A DNA stretch of 64,000 nt from Natronosporangium hydrolyticum (lineage in GTDB: Bacteria > Actinomycetota > Actinomycetes > Mycobacteriales > Micromonosporaceae), in the NCBI RefSeq assembly GCF_016925615.1, contig NZ_CP070499.1, forward strand, positions 744,001-808,000. Direction: 5' to 3'. This document shows, in pieces, positions 7,771 through 15,163 of this stretch. Both the position numbers and the translations under genes were made by a program. The notes under the pieces are model-generated. The model was not told the origin of the DNA. It saw nothing but the letters and a program-made list of their open reading frames with translations, and ran no database searches. Position 1 is the first letter of the stretch; each line of letters starts with the position of its first letter.

Positions 7771-8625
7771 ATGACCACAGAGAGGCTCAGTGTCCGCGCC
7801 GAGATCGCCGCGGACCCAGCCGATGTCTACCGGGCGCTGACCGATCCGGCTGCGCTGCGGGCCTGGTTGACCGATGAGGTCGACGTGTCGATCTCGGCCG
7901 GGCGGTGGCGGATCGGGGGCCGCCACGTGCCGTTCGGTGACTCCGGCCAGCAGCAGCTGCTCGCGGCCGAACCAGGGCGGGAGCTGCGATTCGCGTGGCA
8001 GCTCGACGGGATCGACACGGTGGTGGAGATCGGGCTAACGCCGGCTGGCGAAGCCGGCACCCAGCTCGCGATCGGGCAGGCGCCGGTGCCCGACTGGGGC
8101 TTCGACCGGGCCAGCATGCTCGACTTCTGGGTGCTCGCGGCCGGCAACCTCGCCACCTTCGTGGAGGGGCGCAGCCTGGCTCGGCGTCCCGACCTGTCGC
8201 GGCCAGCTGGCGCGGCCGCGGTGGCGGAGCTGACGATCGCCGCGCCCGTCGCCGACGTGTTCGCCTCGTTGACCGAGCCGGATCGGCTCAACCGGTGGAT
8301 CGCCGGGGGCGCGAAAGTGGAGCCACGAGTGGGGGGCCGGTACGACTTCGGCTGGGGAGACGAGCATGGACCGATCGAGATTGTCGAGTACGATGCGCCG
8401 CACCGGCTCGCCTACAGCTGGCACGACGAGGGCTGGCCGGACACCGTCGTGCGGTGGCGGCTAGCGCCCACAGCCGAGGGCGGCACACAGGTGCAGATCC
8501 GCCACGAGGGGTTCGTCGCCGAACGCCCCGCCGACGGCTACCAGCTCGGCTGGCTCAACTTTGGCCTGAGCCTCAAGGGCATGCACGAGTTGGGATCGCG
8601 GTGGCGGCCCATTCAGTGGGCGTAG
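7771..8625 (+). CDS. Tandem SRPBCC (AHSA1-like) protein
   Basis: 284 residues made of two SRPBCC/START-like domains in a row. The first starts VRAEIAADPADVYRALTDPAALRAWL (residues about 7-32). The second starts AELTIAAPVADVFASLTEPDRLNRWI (about residue 151) and runs through GGRYDFGW and YSWHDEGWPDTVVRWRL. This fold makes a hydrophobic pocket for lipids or other small ligands; AHSA1 relatives often sit beside small winged-helix regulators, as here with PadR. SD GGAGGGAG precedes the ATG. No catalytic residues can be assigned. Confidence 0.88.
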   Translation: MTTERLSVRAEIAADPADVYRALTDPAALRAWLTDEVDVSISAGRWRIGGRHVPFGDSGQQQLLAAEPGRELRFAWQLDGIDTVVEIGLTPAGEAGTQLAIGQAPVPDWGFDRASMLDFWVLAAGNLATFVEGRSLARRPDLSRPAGAAAVAELTIAAPVADVFASLTEPDRLNRWIAGGAKVEPRVGGRYDFGWGDEHGPIEIVEYDAPHRLAYSWHDEGWPDTVVRWRLAPTAEGGTQVQIRHEGFVAERPADGYQLGWLNFGLSLKGMHELGSRWRPIQWA

Positions 8626-8786
8626 CCACGCGCCGCTTCCCGACCAGTGGCCGTCGACTACCATGGGGTGGCCGCCCCGGCCAACGGGCGCCGATCCGGC
8701 CGCTGAGCCGATGGCCCTGGGGTGTGGCCTGACCGGGCAGAGAGATCCGGTCCTTTCGACGATCGCCAATCAGGGAGCGAATACGT

Positions 8787-10508
8787 ATGACGAGCGTGAG
8801 CCCGCACGCTGACCGGGCGGGCTTCGCCGAGCTGCCGCTGCGCCCGGAGCTGCTGCAGGCGCTGAGCAGCCTGGGATATGAAGAGCCCACCCCGATCCAA
8901 CGAGAGGCGATTCCGCCGCTGCTGGCCGGGCATGACCTGCTCGGGCAGGCTGCCACCGGCACCGGCAAGACCGCCGCTTTCGCCCTGCCGACGCTGGAGC
9001 TGATGACGCCCGACCCGGCCCGGGTCGAGCCGCAGACGCTGGTGCTGGTGCCGACCCGGGAGCTGGCGGTCCAGGTCTCCCAGGCCTTCCACCGGTACGG
9101 CCGGGACCTGGGTGTCCGGGTGCTGCCGATCTACGGGGGGCAGCCGATCGGCCGGCAGCTACGGAGCCTTGAACTCGGTGTGGATGTGGTCATCGCCACA
9201 CCAGGTCGGGCGCTGGACCATCTGCGCCGCGGCACTCTGCAGCTGTCGGCGATCCGCACCGTGGTGCTCGACGAGGCCGACGAGATGCTCGACATGGGCT
9301 TCGCCGAGGACATCGAGGCGATCCTGGAGGAGACGCCGACCGAGCGGCAGACTGTGCTCTTCTCCGCCACCATGCCGGCTCGCATCAACGGGATCGCGCA
9401 ACGGCACCTGCGCGAGCCGGTGCGGATCGAGATGGGGCGGGCGGCGACCAGCACGGGCGAGGCGCCGCGGGTGCGGCAGAGCGCCTACCTGGTGGCCCGG
9501 GCGCACAAGCCGGCTGCCCTCGGGCGGGTCCTGGATGTCGCCGCCCCGGCCGCGGCGATCGTCTTCTGCCGGACCCGGGAAGAGGTCGACCAGCTCACCG
9601 AGACCCTCAACGGGCGGGGTTACCGGGCCGAGGCGCTGCACGGCGGCATGGGTCAGGAGCACCGGGACCGGGTGATGGCCAGGTTGCGCAACGGCAGCGC
9701 CGAGCTGATCATCGCCACCGATGTGGCGGCCCGCGGGATCGACGTGGAGCAGCTCACCCACGTGGTCAACTACAACCTGCCGTCGGCGCCGGAGGCGTAC
9801 GTGCACCGGATCGGCCGGGTGGGGCGAGCCGGCCGGGAGGGTGCTGCGATCACGCTGGTGGAGCCGCGCGAACACCGGATGCTCAAGGCGATCGAGCGGG
9901 TGACCGGCCAGCGGGTGGTCGTGGAGAAGGTCCCGACCGTCGCCGATCTACGGGCCCGGCGGTTGGAGTTGACCCGGGGCGCGCTCTCCGAGATCCTGCT
10001 CGCCGACGACGGGGAGGAGTTGGCCCACTTCCGGGTGGTGGTCGAGACGCTCGCCGACGAGTACGACCTGATGGAGGTGGCGCTGGCCGCCGTGAAGCTG
10101 GCGCACGAATCGGTGGCGGGCGAACCCGACGAGCAGGAGATCCCGGAGATCGCCGAGGTCGGTGCCGGCCGGCGCGGGACCCGGCGGGCGGGTGAGCGTG
10201 ACTCGCGGTCCGAGGGCGGCGACCGGGCTCGGCCGGGCACGGGTGTGGCGCGGCTCTTCTTCAACCTGGGACGGCGCGCCGGGGTGCGGCCACAGGATCT
10301 CGTCGGGGCCATCGCCGGAGAGTCACGGCTCTCCGGCCGGGACATCGGGGCGATAGAGATCATGGACCGGTTCTCGCTGGTCGAGGTCCCGGCGGACGCC
10401 GCCGATGAGGTGATCAGTGCCCTGCGCCGAAGCACCATCAAGGGCAAGCGAGCCACCGTGCGGCGGGAGCGGGAGGCTGCCCGACGGCGACCGTCGAACA
10501 AGGACTAA
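8787..10508 (+). CDS. deaD: DEAD-box ATP-dependent RNA helicase
   Basis: 573 residues. ATP-driven unwinding or remodelling of RNA, likely in ribosome assembly or mRNA turnover. Motifs in order: Q motif (GYEEPTPIQREAI), Walker A AATGTGKT, PTRELA, TPGR, DEAD, SAT, then the second RecA domain with ARGIDVEQLTHVVNY and HRIGRVGRAG. The C-terminal tail carries a DbpA-type RNA-binding domain (RLFFNLGRRAGVRPQDLVGAI, then IGAIEIMDRFSLVEVP) and a basic end. An AGGGAG site precedes the ATG. DeaD/CsdA-like by architecture; the gene symbol is by family. Confidence 0.93.
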   Translation: MTSVSPHADRAGFAELPLRPELLQALSSLGYEEPTPIQREAIPPLLAGHDLLGQAATGTGKTAAFALPTLELMTPDPARVEPQTLVLVPTRELAVQVSQAFHRYGRDLGVRVLPIYGGQPIGRQLRSLELGVDVVIATPGRALDHLRRGTLQLSAIRTVVLDEADEMLDMGFAEDIEAILEETPTERQTVLFSATMPARINGIAQRHLREPVRIEMGRAATSTGEAPRVRQSAYLVARAHKPAALGRVLDVAAPAAAIVFCRTREEVDQLTETLNGRGYRAEALHGGMGQEHRDRVMARLRNGSAELIIATDVAARGIDVEQLTHVVNYNLPSAPEAYVHRIGRVGRAGREGAAITLVEPREHRMLKAIERVTGQRVVVEKVPTVADLRARRLELTRGALSEILLADDGEELAHFRVVVETLADEYDLMEVALAAVKLAHESVAGEPDEQEIPEIAEVGAGRRGTRRAGERDSRSEGGDRARPGTGVARLFFNLGRRAGVRPQDLVGAIAGESRLSGRDIGAIEIMDRFSLVEVPADAADEVISALRRSTIKGKRATVRREREAARRRPSNKD

Positions 10509-10588
10509 GGTACGCGGACAACGAATCCGTCCGCCTGCGTCGCTCCCCGCTCCTCGAGCGGAACGGCCCTCCGAATGGAGCTGTCTCC

Positions 10589-11041
10589 GTGACCGATCGA
10601 TACTCCGACAGTTACTCCGGCTACGCATCGTCAGCGGACACACTGAATGGGTTGCTGGACAACTTCGTAGATCGGGTACCAGAGGTGGAGTGCGCGGCGG
10701 CGGTCTCCGCGGACGGGTTGGTACTGGCCGCTTCCCGCAACCTTCCCCGGGACTCCTGCGACCAGCTTGCAGCCATCGCCTCCGGGCTGGTTAGCCTGCT
10801 CACCGGTGCCGCACGCTTTTTCCGCGCCGGCCATGTAGTGTCTAACGTCACCGAGTTGGACGGTGGGTTCATGTTCTCTATGTCGGTCAGTTCCGGGGCT
10901 TCGCTGCTCGCGCTCGCCTCCCGCTCCTGTGATCTGGGCCTCGTCGGTCAGGAGCTGGCGGATCTCATCAACCGGGTAGAGCCTACGTTGACCGTTTGTA
11001 GCAGGTCGGATTTCCTCAATAACGCAGGGTCGGTGAGCTGA
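10589..11041 (+). CDS. Roadblock/LC7 domain protein (CvnB-like)
   Basis: 150 residues with the roadblock fold: a helix (LLDNFVDRVPEVECAAAVSADG), strand LVLAASRNL, a helix DQLAAIASGLVSLLTGAARFF, then GGFMFSMSV and LLALASRSCDLGLVGQELADL. These proteins act as regulators or scaffolds of Ras-like GTPases. The GTG start at 10589 follows ATGGAG. Its stop overlaps the start of a GTPase gene by one base, as in actinomycete conservons. The kinase (CvnA) and DUF742 (CvnC) partners are missing here. Confidence 0.88.
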   Translation: MTDRYSDSYSGYASSADTLNGLLDNFVDRVPEVECAAAVSADGLVLAASRNLPRDSCDQLAAIASGLVSLLTGAARFFRAGHVVSNVTELDGGFMFSMSVSSGASLLALASRSCDLGLVGQELADLINRVEPTLTVCSRSDFLNNAGSVS

Positions 11042-11667
11042 TGACAGCCGGCACAGGCGGATCGTCGTACGGGCGGTCCCAATCTCCACAGCAACCGGTG
11101 AAGATCGTCATCGCCGGTGGCTTCGGCGTCGGTAAGACGACGATGGTCGCCTCGGTCTCCGAGATCCCCCCGGTCTCCACCGAGGCGCAGATGACCGCGG
11201 CGAGCGTGGGCGCCGACGACACCACCCTGGTGCCGGAGAAGGGCGGCAGCACGGTCGCGATGGACTTCGGTCGGATCACCATCGACGACGAGGTCGTGCT
11301 GTATCTGTTCGGTACACCGGGGCAGCGTCGATTCTGGTTCATGTGGGATTCGTTGTGTCGCGGTGCGCTCGGGGCGGCGGTGCTGGTCGACGTGCGCCGG
11401 TTGGAAGACTCGTTCGGGCCGATCGACTACTTTGAGCAACACCGGATGCCGTACGTGGTCGTGATCAACGAGTTCGAGGGTGCGCCCTCGTACTCGAGCG
11501 AGCAGATCCGCGACGCGCTCGCGCTGGAGCCGTCGACGCCGGTGCTGCGCTGCGACGCGCGGGTGCGACCCGGCGCGAAGCAGGTGTTGATCGCGTTGGT
11601 GGAGCACGTTCTGGGTTTGGCTAATTCCGGTCGCTCCGACTCCGCCCCGGTTTACGCTCGGCCGTAA
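11041..11667 (+). CDS. Ras-like GTP-binding protein (CvnD/MglA-like)
   Basis: 208 residues. P-loop GGFGVGKTT near residue 28, a switch region with DDTTLVPEKGGSTVAMDFGRI, the G3-like motif LFGTPGQRRFWFMW, and VVVINEFEG in place of the usual NKxD. This is the CvnD/MglA-like small GTPase of actinomycete conservons, which works with the roadblock protein. Start ATG overlaps the roadblock stop (TGATG). It probably switches a signalling or polarity process at the membrane; what it controls cannot be read here. Confidence 0.9.
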   Translation: MTAGTGGSSYGRSQSPQQPVKIVIAGGFGVGKTTMVASVSEIPPVSTEAQMTAASVGADDTTLVPEKGGSTVAMDFGRITIDDEVVLYLFGTPGQRRFWFMWDSLCRGALGAAVLVDVRRLEDSFGPIDYFEQHRMPYVVVINEFEGAPSYSSEQIRDALALEPSTPVLRCDARVRPGAKQVLIALVEHVLGLANSGRSDSAPVYARP

Positions 11668-11713
11668 CGGGAATCTAACGGCCAGTGATTAACCGTGTGA
11701 TTGGGGGGCGACG

Positions 11714-11929
11714 GTGGTCAAGCGGCTGCATGAGATGGGAGTCCGGTCAGAGCACGCATACGTCGCGGGGGTGGTGAGTATCGGGCTCGCTCTGGCGTCC
11801 TGGTTCGCCTCTCGCCGCGGCGAGAACGCGGGGCTGGACCGGGCCGACCGGTGGGGCATCTTCGTGGGCGAGTGGGCGCCGACCTTCTTCGCTCTCGGCA
11901 ATGGCCTGCGCACCTACGAGAAAGACTGA
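11714..11929 (+). CDS. Small hypothetical protein with one hydrophobic segment
   Basis: 71 residues. A hydrophobic stretch near residues 17-33 (AGVVSIGLALASWFAS) is followed by charged residues and a second weakly hydrophobic part (GIFVGEWAPTFFALGNGL). GGGGGG lies just before the GTG start, and an internal ATG 21 bases later is an alternative. It follows the GTPase gene after 46 bp, on the same strand, so it might belong to that unit. Not a family I can name. Confidence 0.55.
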   Translation: MVKRLHEMGVRSEHAYVAGVVSIGLALASWFASRRGENAGLDRADRWGIFVGEWAPTFFALGNGLRTYEKD

Positions 11930-11957
11930 GACCACCGGCACGGGGGCGCCGCAGCGG

Positions 11958-12272
11958 TCAGCGCTGCCGGGCCCCCTCGGTGAGCCGGTACGGGTCCACC
12001 TCGCGATGCGGGAACCTCCGCAGGTATTCATCCTCAAGTTCGAGCATTCGCTCGTCGTGATGGATGAGCGCCTGGTCGGAGCCGTGCCGCAAGGTGTCGT
12101 GCCGGGTGCGGTGGACCGAGCTGAGCTCGCGCAGTAGGTCGTCGTCGTTGAGTTCGTCCGGGGGCACCCCGGTCACTTCGGCGGCCTGCGCCAGCCGGGC
12201 CTCCTCGGCTGTGCTGGTCTCTCGAGCCGCCCGGGCGTACGCCGCTTCAAGCGAGGCCGATTCCTCACGCAT
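11958..12272 (-). CDS. DUF6158-like small cytoplasmic protein
   Basis: 104 residues, mostly helical and charged. After an N-terminal Ala/Glu-rich helix comes the block GVPPDELNDDDLLRELSSVHRTRHDTLRHGSD, then HHDERMLELEDEYLRRFPHREVDP. The pattern of LxxLHxTRHDTLxxGS followed by RMLELExEYLRRFP recurs in actinomycete proteins I recall as DUF6158; function unknown. It is convergent with the small protein at 11714, 28 bp away, and divergent from the pirin gene. Confidence 0.65.
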   Translation of the reverse strand: MREESASLEAAYARAARETSTAEEARLAQAAEVTGVPPDELNDDDLLRELSSVHRTRHDTLRHGSDQALIHHDERMLELEDEYLRRFPHREVDPYRLTEGARQR

Positions 12273-12373
12273 AGCTGGGTGCTACCCACCGTCGGCGGTC
12301 GCTAATCGTCCGCGGCCGGGGCAGGTTTCGCCGGGAACACCGCCGGGAAAGCCGGCTACGGGGGGAGAACGCC

Positions 12374-13117
12374 ATGTTGACCGTGCGTCGCAAGGACGAG
12401 ATCTTCGAGAAGGATGGCGGCTGGTTTCGCGCCCGCTGGCACTTTTCGTTCGACGAGTACCGGGATCCGGAGCAGGACGGGGTCGGTGCGTTGCGGGTCT
12501 TCAACGACGACCAGATTGTCGGTGGGGCGGCGTGGCCGATGCACCCGCACCGGGACGTGGAGTCGTTGACCTACATCGCCCGCGGGCGCTTCGAGCACGC
12601 CGATTCGCTGGGCAACGGTGGACAGCTCCACGAGGGCGCCGCACAGGTGATGGACTTCGGGCACGAGGGGGCGCTGCACTCCGAGCGGAACGCGTCCGAG
12701 GACGATCCGGTGCGCTTCATCCAGTTCTGGATCCTGCCCAGCGACCCGGAGCTCCGATCGGGGGTGCAGCAACGGCAGTACACCGCGCAGGACCGGCGAA
12801 ACCGGTGGTTGCAGATCATGGGTCCGGTCGGGGAGGAAGGGCTTGATCTGTCGCAGAACGCCCGGGTCTTCGTGGCTCAGCTGCCGGCGGGGCGCAGCCT
12901 CGATCATGTGCTGGCGCCGGGGCGGGGAGCCTACCTTTACTTGATCGAGGGCGCGGGGGTCTTCGACGACGAGGAGGACGTGTTCGCCGGCGACGCGGCG
13001 AAGGTTACCGGCGCGCACGAGCTGACCGTCGAGGCGACCGAGGACGCCGAGCTGATCCTGATCGACGTCCCGCTCGATTTCCAACCAGTCGGAGTCTGGG
13101 CCACCCCAAACAGCTGA
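12374..13117 (+). CDS. Pirin-family bicupin (YhaK-like)
   Basis: 247 residues, the normal length for short pirins. The N-terminal cupin carries the metal-site pattern HPHRDVESLTYIARGRFEHADS and later HEGALHSERNASED, so the His-His and His/Glu ligands are kept. The C-terminal cupin-like half (ARVFVAQLPAGRSLDHVL, then LIEGAGVFDDEEDVFAGDAAKV) has lost obvious ligands, as is common. Pirins bind iron or another divalent metal, and some act as quercetin dioxygenases. The start ATG at 12374 follows GGGGGAG. Its stop codon lies inside the stem of a terminator. Confidence 0.9.
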   Translation: MLTVRRKDEIFEKDGGWFRARWHFSFDEYRDPEQDGVGALRVFNDDQIVGGAAWPMHPHRDVESLTYIARGRFEHADSLGNGGQLHEGAAQVMDFGHEGALHSERNASEDDPVRFIQFWILPSDPELRSGVQQRQYTAQDRRNRWLQIMGPVGEEGLDLSQNARVFVAQLPAGRSLDHVLAPGRGAYLYLIEGAGVFDDEEDVFAGDAAKVTGAHELTVEATEDAELILIDVPLDFQPVGVWATPNS

Positions 13118-13151
13118 TCATGGACCTTGGGTGCATGATCAGCGGGTTTTT
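13113..13151 (+). terminator. Intrinsic terminator after the pirin gene
   Basis: GCTGATCATG (13113-13122) and CATGATCAGC (13134-13143) form a perfect 10-bp stem with an 11-base loop, followed by GGG and TTTTT (13147-13151). The pirin TGA at 13115-13117 is within the left arm. This is a textbook rho-independent terminator, which is unusual in such G+C-rich DNA. Confidence 0.85.
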
Positions 13152-13606
13152 CCGCCCCTATTCACATGATCGACCGTGCAATTTCTGAATTCGATCTCGC
13201 CGTGCGCCATAACCCTTGATGGTCCCGGCCATGGCTCCTCGCCGACACGATGCTCCGAGCCAGCGACGTCCCCCGAGGCATGGTTCGGAACCGGGGTCGA
13301 GCTGCGTTCGCATTCCCACGTGACGGTGGGTCGGCGGTTGCGGAAGGCGGAGACCGTCAGCCTGGGAGCGGCGCGTGGGGACCCCGCAGCCGTACGCCTC
13401 AACCGTTGATCGAGAGGCAGTGGCGGGAGAGATGAAAGAGCCGCGCACGTGGAGCGAGATCCAATGACACGTGCGCGGCCGCACCGGCATCAACAGGAGC
13501 CGGATTACTCCCTCCGCCGATGTCAACAGCCTAGGCAGCGCCACTCGGCGCGGCAACGATCCAGCGAGATCAAGTTGACGAACCGGCCCGCTGCCACCCA
13601 GAGGCC
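13152..13606. other. Gene-poor stretch of unknown nature with a 12-bp inverted repeat
   Basis: No convincing gene lies between the pirin terminator and the promoter at 13607. Open frames on both strands have no ribosome sites or family features. Base composition is visibly less G+C-rich than the neighbours in parts (for example caatttctgaattcgat at about 13178). At 13440-13451 and 13468-13479, GCCGCGCACGTG and CACGTGCGCGGC are exact inverted repeats around a 16-base loop. The minus-strand reading continues CTCTTTC, so it could be a terminator for leftward transcription. The stretch may be the remains of a lost gene. Confidence 0.5.
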
Positions 13607-13636
13607 TTGACAGCTCGATGCTTGTCGATCTATTAT
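13607..13636 (+). promoter_or_regulatory. Strong sigma-70-type promoter
   Basis: TTGACA at 13607-13612 is a perfect -35 box. TATTAT at 13631-13636 is a close -10 box, and the spacer is 18 bp. A short A+T-rich run (cacagcttcataatatgg) follows. This is the best housekeeping promoter I see in the window. It points at the small ORF at 13751 and implies a 5' leader of about 105 bases. Confidence 0.75.
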
Positions 13637-13693
13637 CACAGCTTCATAATATGGAGTTCTCACCTCGAGGCTCCGGTCCGCGTTTCTGCGGCT

Positions 13694-13731
13694 GACCTCG
13701 GGGTGGGTGCGGATTCGCTCCCTCCGAGGTC
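13694..13731 (+). promoter_or_regulatory. Leader hairpin before a small ORF
   Basis: GACCTCGGGG (13694-13703) pairs with CTCCGAGGTC (13722-13731): eight exact pairs, one G-U and one more G-C, with an 18-base loop. It ends 9 bases before the AGGAGG ribosome site of the small gene at 13751. It could control translation or stabilise the mRNA. No riboswitch family is recognised. Confidence 0.5.
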
Positions 13732-13750
13732 CCTATGACAAGGAGGAAGA

Positions 13751-13972
13751 TTGAGCGAGATCCGTGACGGCAACGTCGCCGATGGGGATCCGGGCAAAGA
13801 TCGGCTATTGTCCAGGGTTGTGAGTGGAGTTGACAGCATCGTCGACTGGGTCTCGAAGACTCACGAGAAACTGCGTCCGCTCTGCTGGACGGTGACGATC
13901 ATGCTAGTGGTTACTCGGGGCGGGGAAGCTGCCGAGCTCCTGCTGAAGGTGAGAGCCGCCGTGCGCGGTTAA
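13751..13972 (+). CDS. Small hypothetical protein (TTG start) under a strong promoter
   Basis: 73 residues, unrecognised. Polar N-terminus, an amphipathic part (RVVSGVDSIVDWVSKTHEKL), then a hydrophobic segment LCWTVTIMLVVT and a basic end (LLLKVRAAVRG). The TTG start is chosen because AAGGAGGA lies 5 bases upstream and no ATG or GTG fits. A promoter (13607-13636), a leader hairpin and a terminator (13983-14006) bracket it, so it is a complete one-gene unit. Alternatively the transcript may act mainly as RNA. Confidence 0.55.
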   Translation: MSEIRDGNVADGDPGKDRLLSRVVSGVDSIVDWVSKTHEKLRPLCWTVTIMLVVTRGGEAAELLLKVRAAVRG

Positions 13973-13982
13973 CCTCAGGGCC

Positions 13983-14006
13983 AAGGTCCGACTGCGGTCG
14001 GACCTT
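13983..14006 (+). terminator. Hairpin terminator after the small ORF
   Basis: AAGGTCCGAC and GTCGGACCTT are exact inverted repeats around TGCG (UNCG-type tetraloop context), 10 bases after the TAA of the small ORF. Only two T residues end the right arm before GGTCAG, so it is a stable hairpin with a weak U-tract, a form common in actinomycetes. Confidence 0.65.
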
Positions 14007-14098
14007 TGGTCAGTGCGGGGCAGTCTGACAAATTTGCATTGACGCCTCTCGAAGCTCAGGGCATTATGGATTGAGCCGGTACTAACCTGAGGTGGCCT

Positions 14099-15136
14099 AT
14101 GTGGCGCAGCGACGGCATCCCCGCAGATCGGCCCAGTCCGCCTTCGGCGACTTCTTGGCCCCCGGGCAGCTTCATCCCGCCGGCGCCGCGCGCCGGTGAC
14201 GATCGTGCCCCGGTTGCCCGACCTCGCCCCGGCGGCGGTGTTGACGCCACGACCGTCGGGACACTCGTCGCGGCGGCGGGTTGGCTCCTGCTCAGCGGCA
14301 CGCTCCTCGGTGGTGTGGGCGCACTGCTGGCGGTGCTGTTGGAGCGTCCGGTGGTGGGGTTGGCAGTCGTTGCGATCTGGGGGGTCTCGGGGGCGGCGAT
14401 GGTGACCGTACCGGGGCAGTGGCTGCTCACCTGGTTGGCCCGCTGCCGCACGCCGACGCCGGAGGAGCAGGGCCGGCTGGCGGCGGCGTGGCGGGAGGTG
14501 ACCGAGGCAGCGGGTGTCGACCCTGGACGTTACCGGCTGTGGGTCCAGTCATCGGATCGGTTGAACGCCTTCGCCGCCGCCGGCAGGGTGGTGGCGGTCA
14601 CCAGTCATGCGGTGGCGGTGCTGCCGCACCGGCAGCTGGCGGCGGTACTCGCCCACGAACTGGGCCATCATCTCGCCGGGCACGCCTGGAGCCGCGCGCT
14701 GTGCTACTGGTACGCGTTGCCGGCGCGGCTGGTGCTCGCGTTCCTTCGGGTTTGGGCCAGGACAGTGCTGCGGCTCGCAGCCGGTGGCGATGGCGCCCGG
14801 CTGCTCGCGGTCGTACTCGGGATAGCCGCTGCGCTCCTGGTCATGACCACGACTGCACTGTTGCTCATGCTCGTCGCTGGAGTCCCGGGCTGGCTGCTGC
14901 CGGTGGTGGCGATGGCGCCGTTCCTGGTGCTGGCCGGCCGCCGCGTCGGCGGCGCCGAGCGACGGGCGGATGAGATCGCGGTGGTCCTCGGCTATGGGGC
15001 CGAACTGTTGGCCGCATTGGCCGATTCGGCGCCCGCCAATCAGGAGGCGAGTCGCTGGCGCGTAGCGACGCCGCAGCAGTCCGCGATCGCGGCACGTCGC
15101 CGCCGGTTGGCGCAGCGGCTCGGGGCGCGAGGGTGA
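14099..15136 (+). CDS. M48-family membrane zinc metalloprotease (HtpX-like)
   Basis: 345 residues. After a Pro-rich cytoplasmic N-terminus (about 48 residues) come two membrane helices (about 52-100), then the peptidase core. The zinc site is HELGHH in VLAHELGHHLAGHAW, with a third acidic ligand in GGAERRADEIAV. Two further membrane helices lie between them (about 240-285). The core begins with RLWVQSSDRLNAFAAAGRVVAVTS, the usual M48 block. Family role: degrading membrane or misfolded proteins. Its stop TGA overlaps a possible GTG start of the next ATPase gene, so the two are probably coupled. Confidence 0.88.
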   Translation: MWRSDGIPADRPSPPSATSWPPGSFIPPAPRAGDDRAPVARPRPGGGVDATTVGTLVAAAGWLLLSGTLLGGVGALLAVLLERPVVGLAVVAIWGVSGAAMVTVPGQWLLTWLARCRTPTPEEQGRLAAAWREVTEAAGVDPGRYRLWVQSSDRLNAFAAAGRVVAVTSHAVAVLPHRQLAAVLAHELGHHLAGHAWSRALCYWYALPARLVLAFLRVWARTVLRLAAGGDGARLLAVVLGIAAALLVMTTTALLLMLVAGVPGWLLPVVAMAPFLVLAGRRVGGAERRADEIAVVLGYGAELLAALADSAPANQEASRWRVATPQQSAIAARRRRLAQRLGARG

Positions 15137-15163
15137 GGCGAGGGGGAGGCGAGGGTGAGGCGA
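15131..15163. repeat. Three 11-bp tandem repeats at the M48/VirD4 junction
   Basis: GGGTGAGGCGA (15131-15141), GGGGGAGGCGA (15142-15152) and GGGTGAGGCGA (15153-15163) follow head to tail. The first unit holds the M48 stop TGA, and the last ends in the A of the ATG at 15163. Each unit carries a purine-rich GGxGAGG that could serve as a ribosome site. Three units make 33 bp, so the upstream GTG at 15133 stays in frame with the ATG. Confidence 0.8.

Noticed and set aside
13158-13556. 132-codon minus-strand frame in the gene-poor stretch
   Set aside because: No ribosome site, no recognisable domain, unusual residue content, and it crosses the 12-bp inverted repeat.
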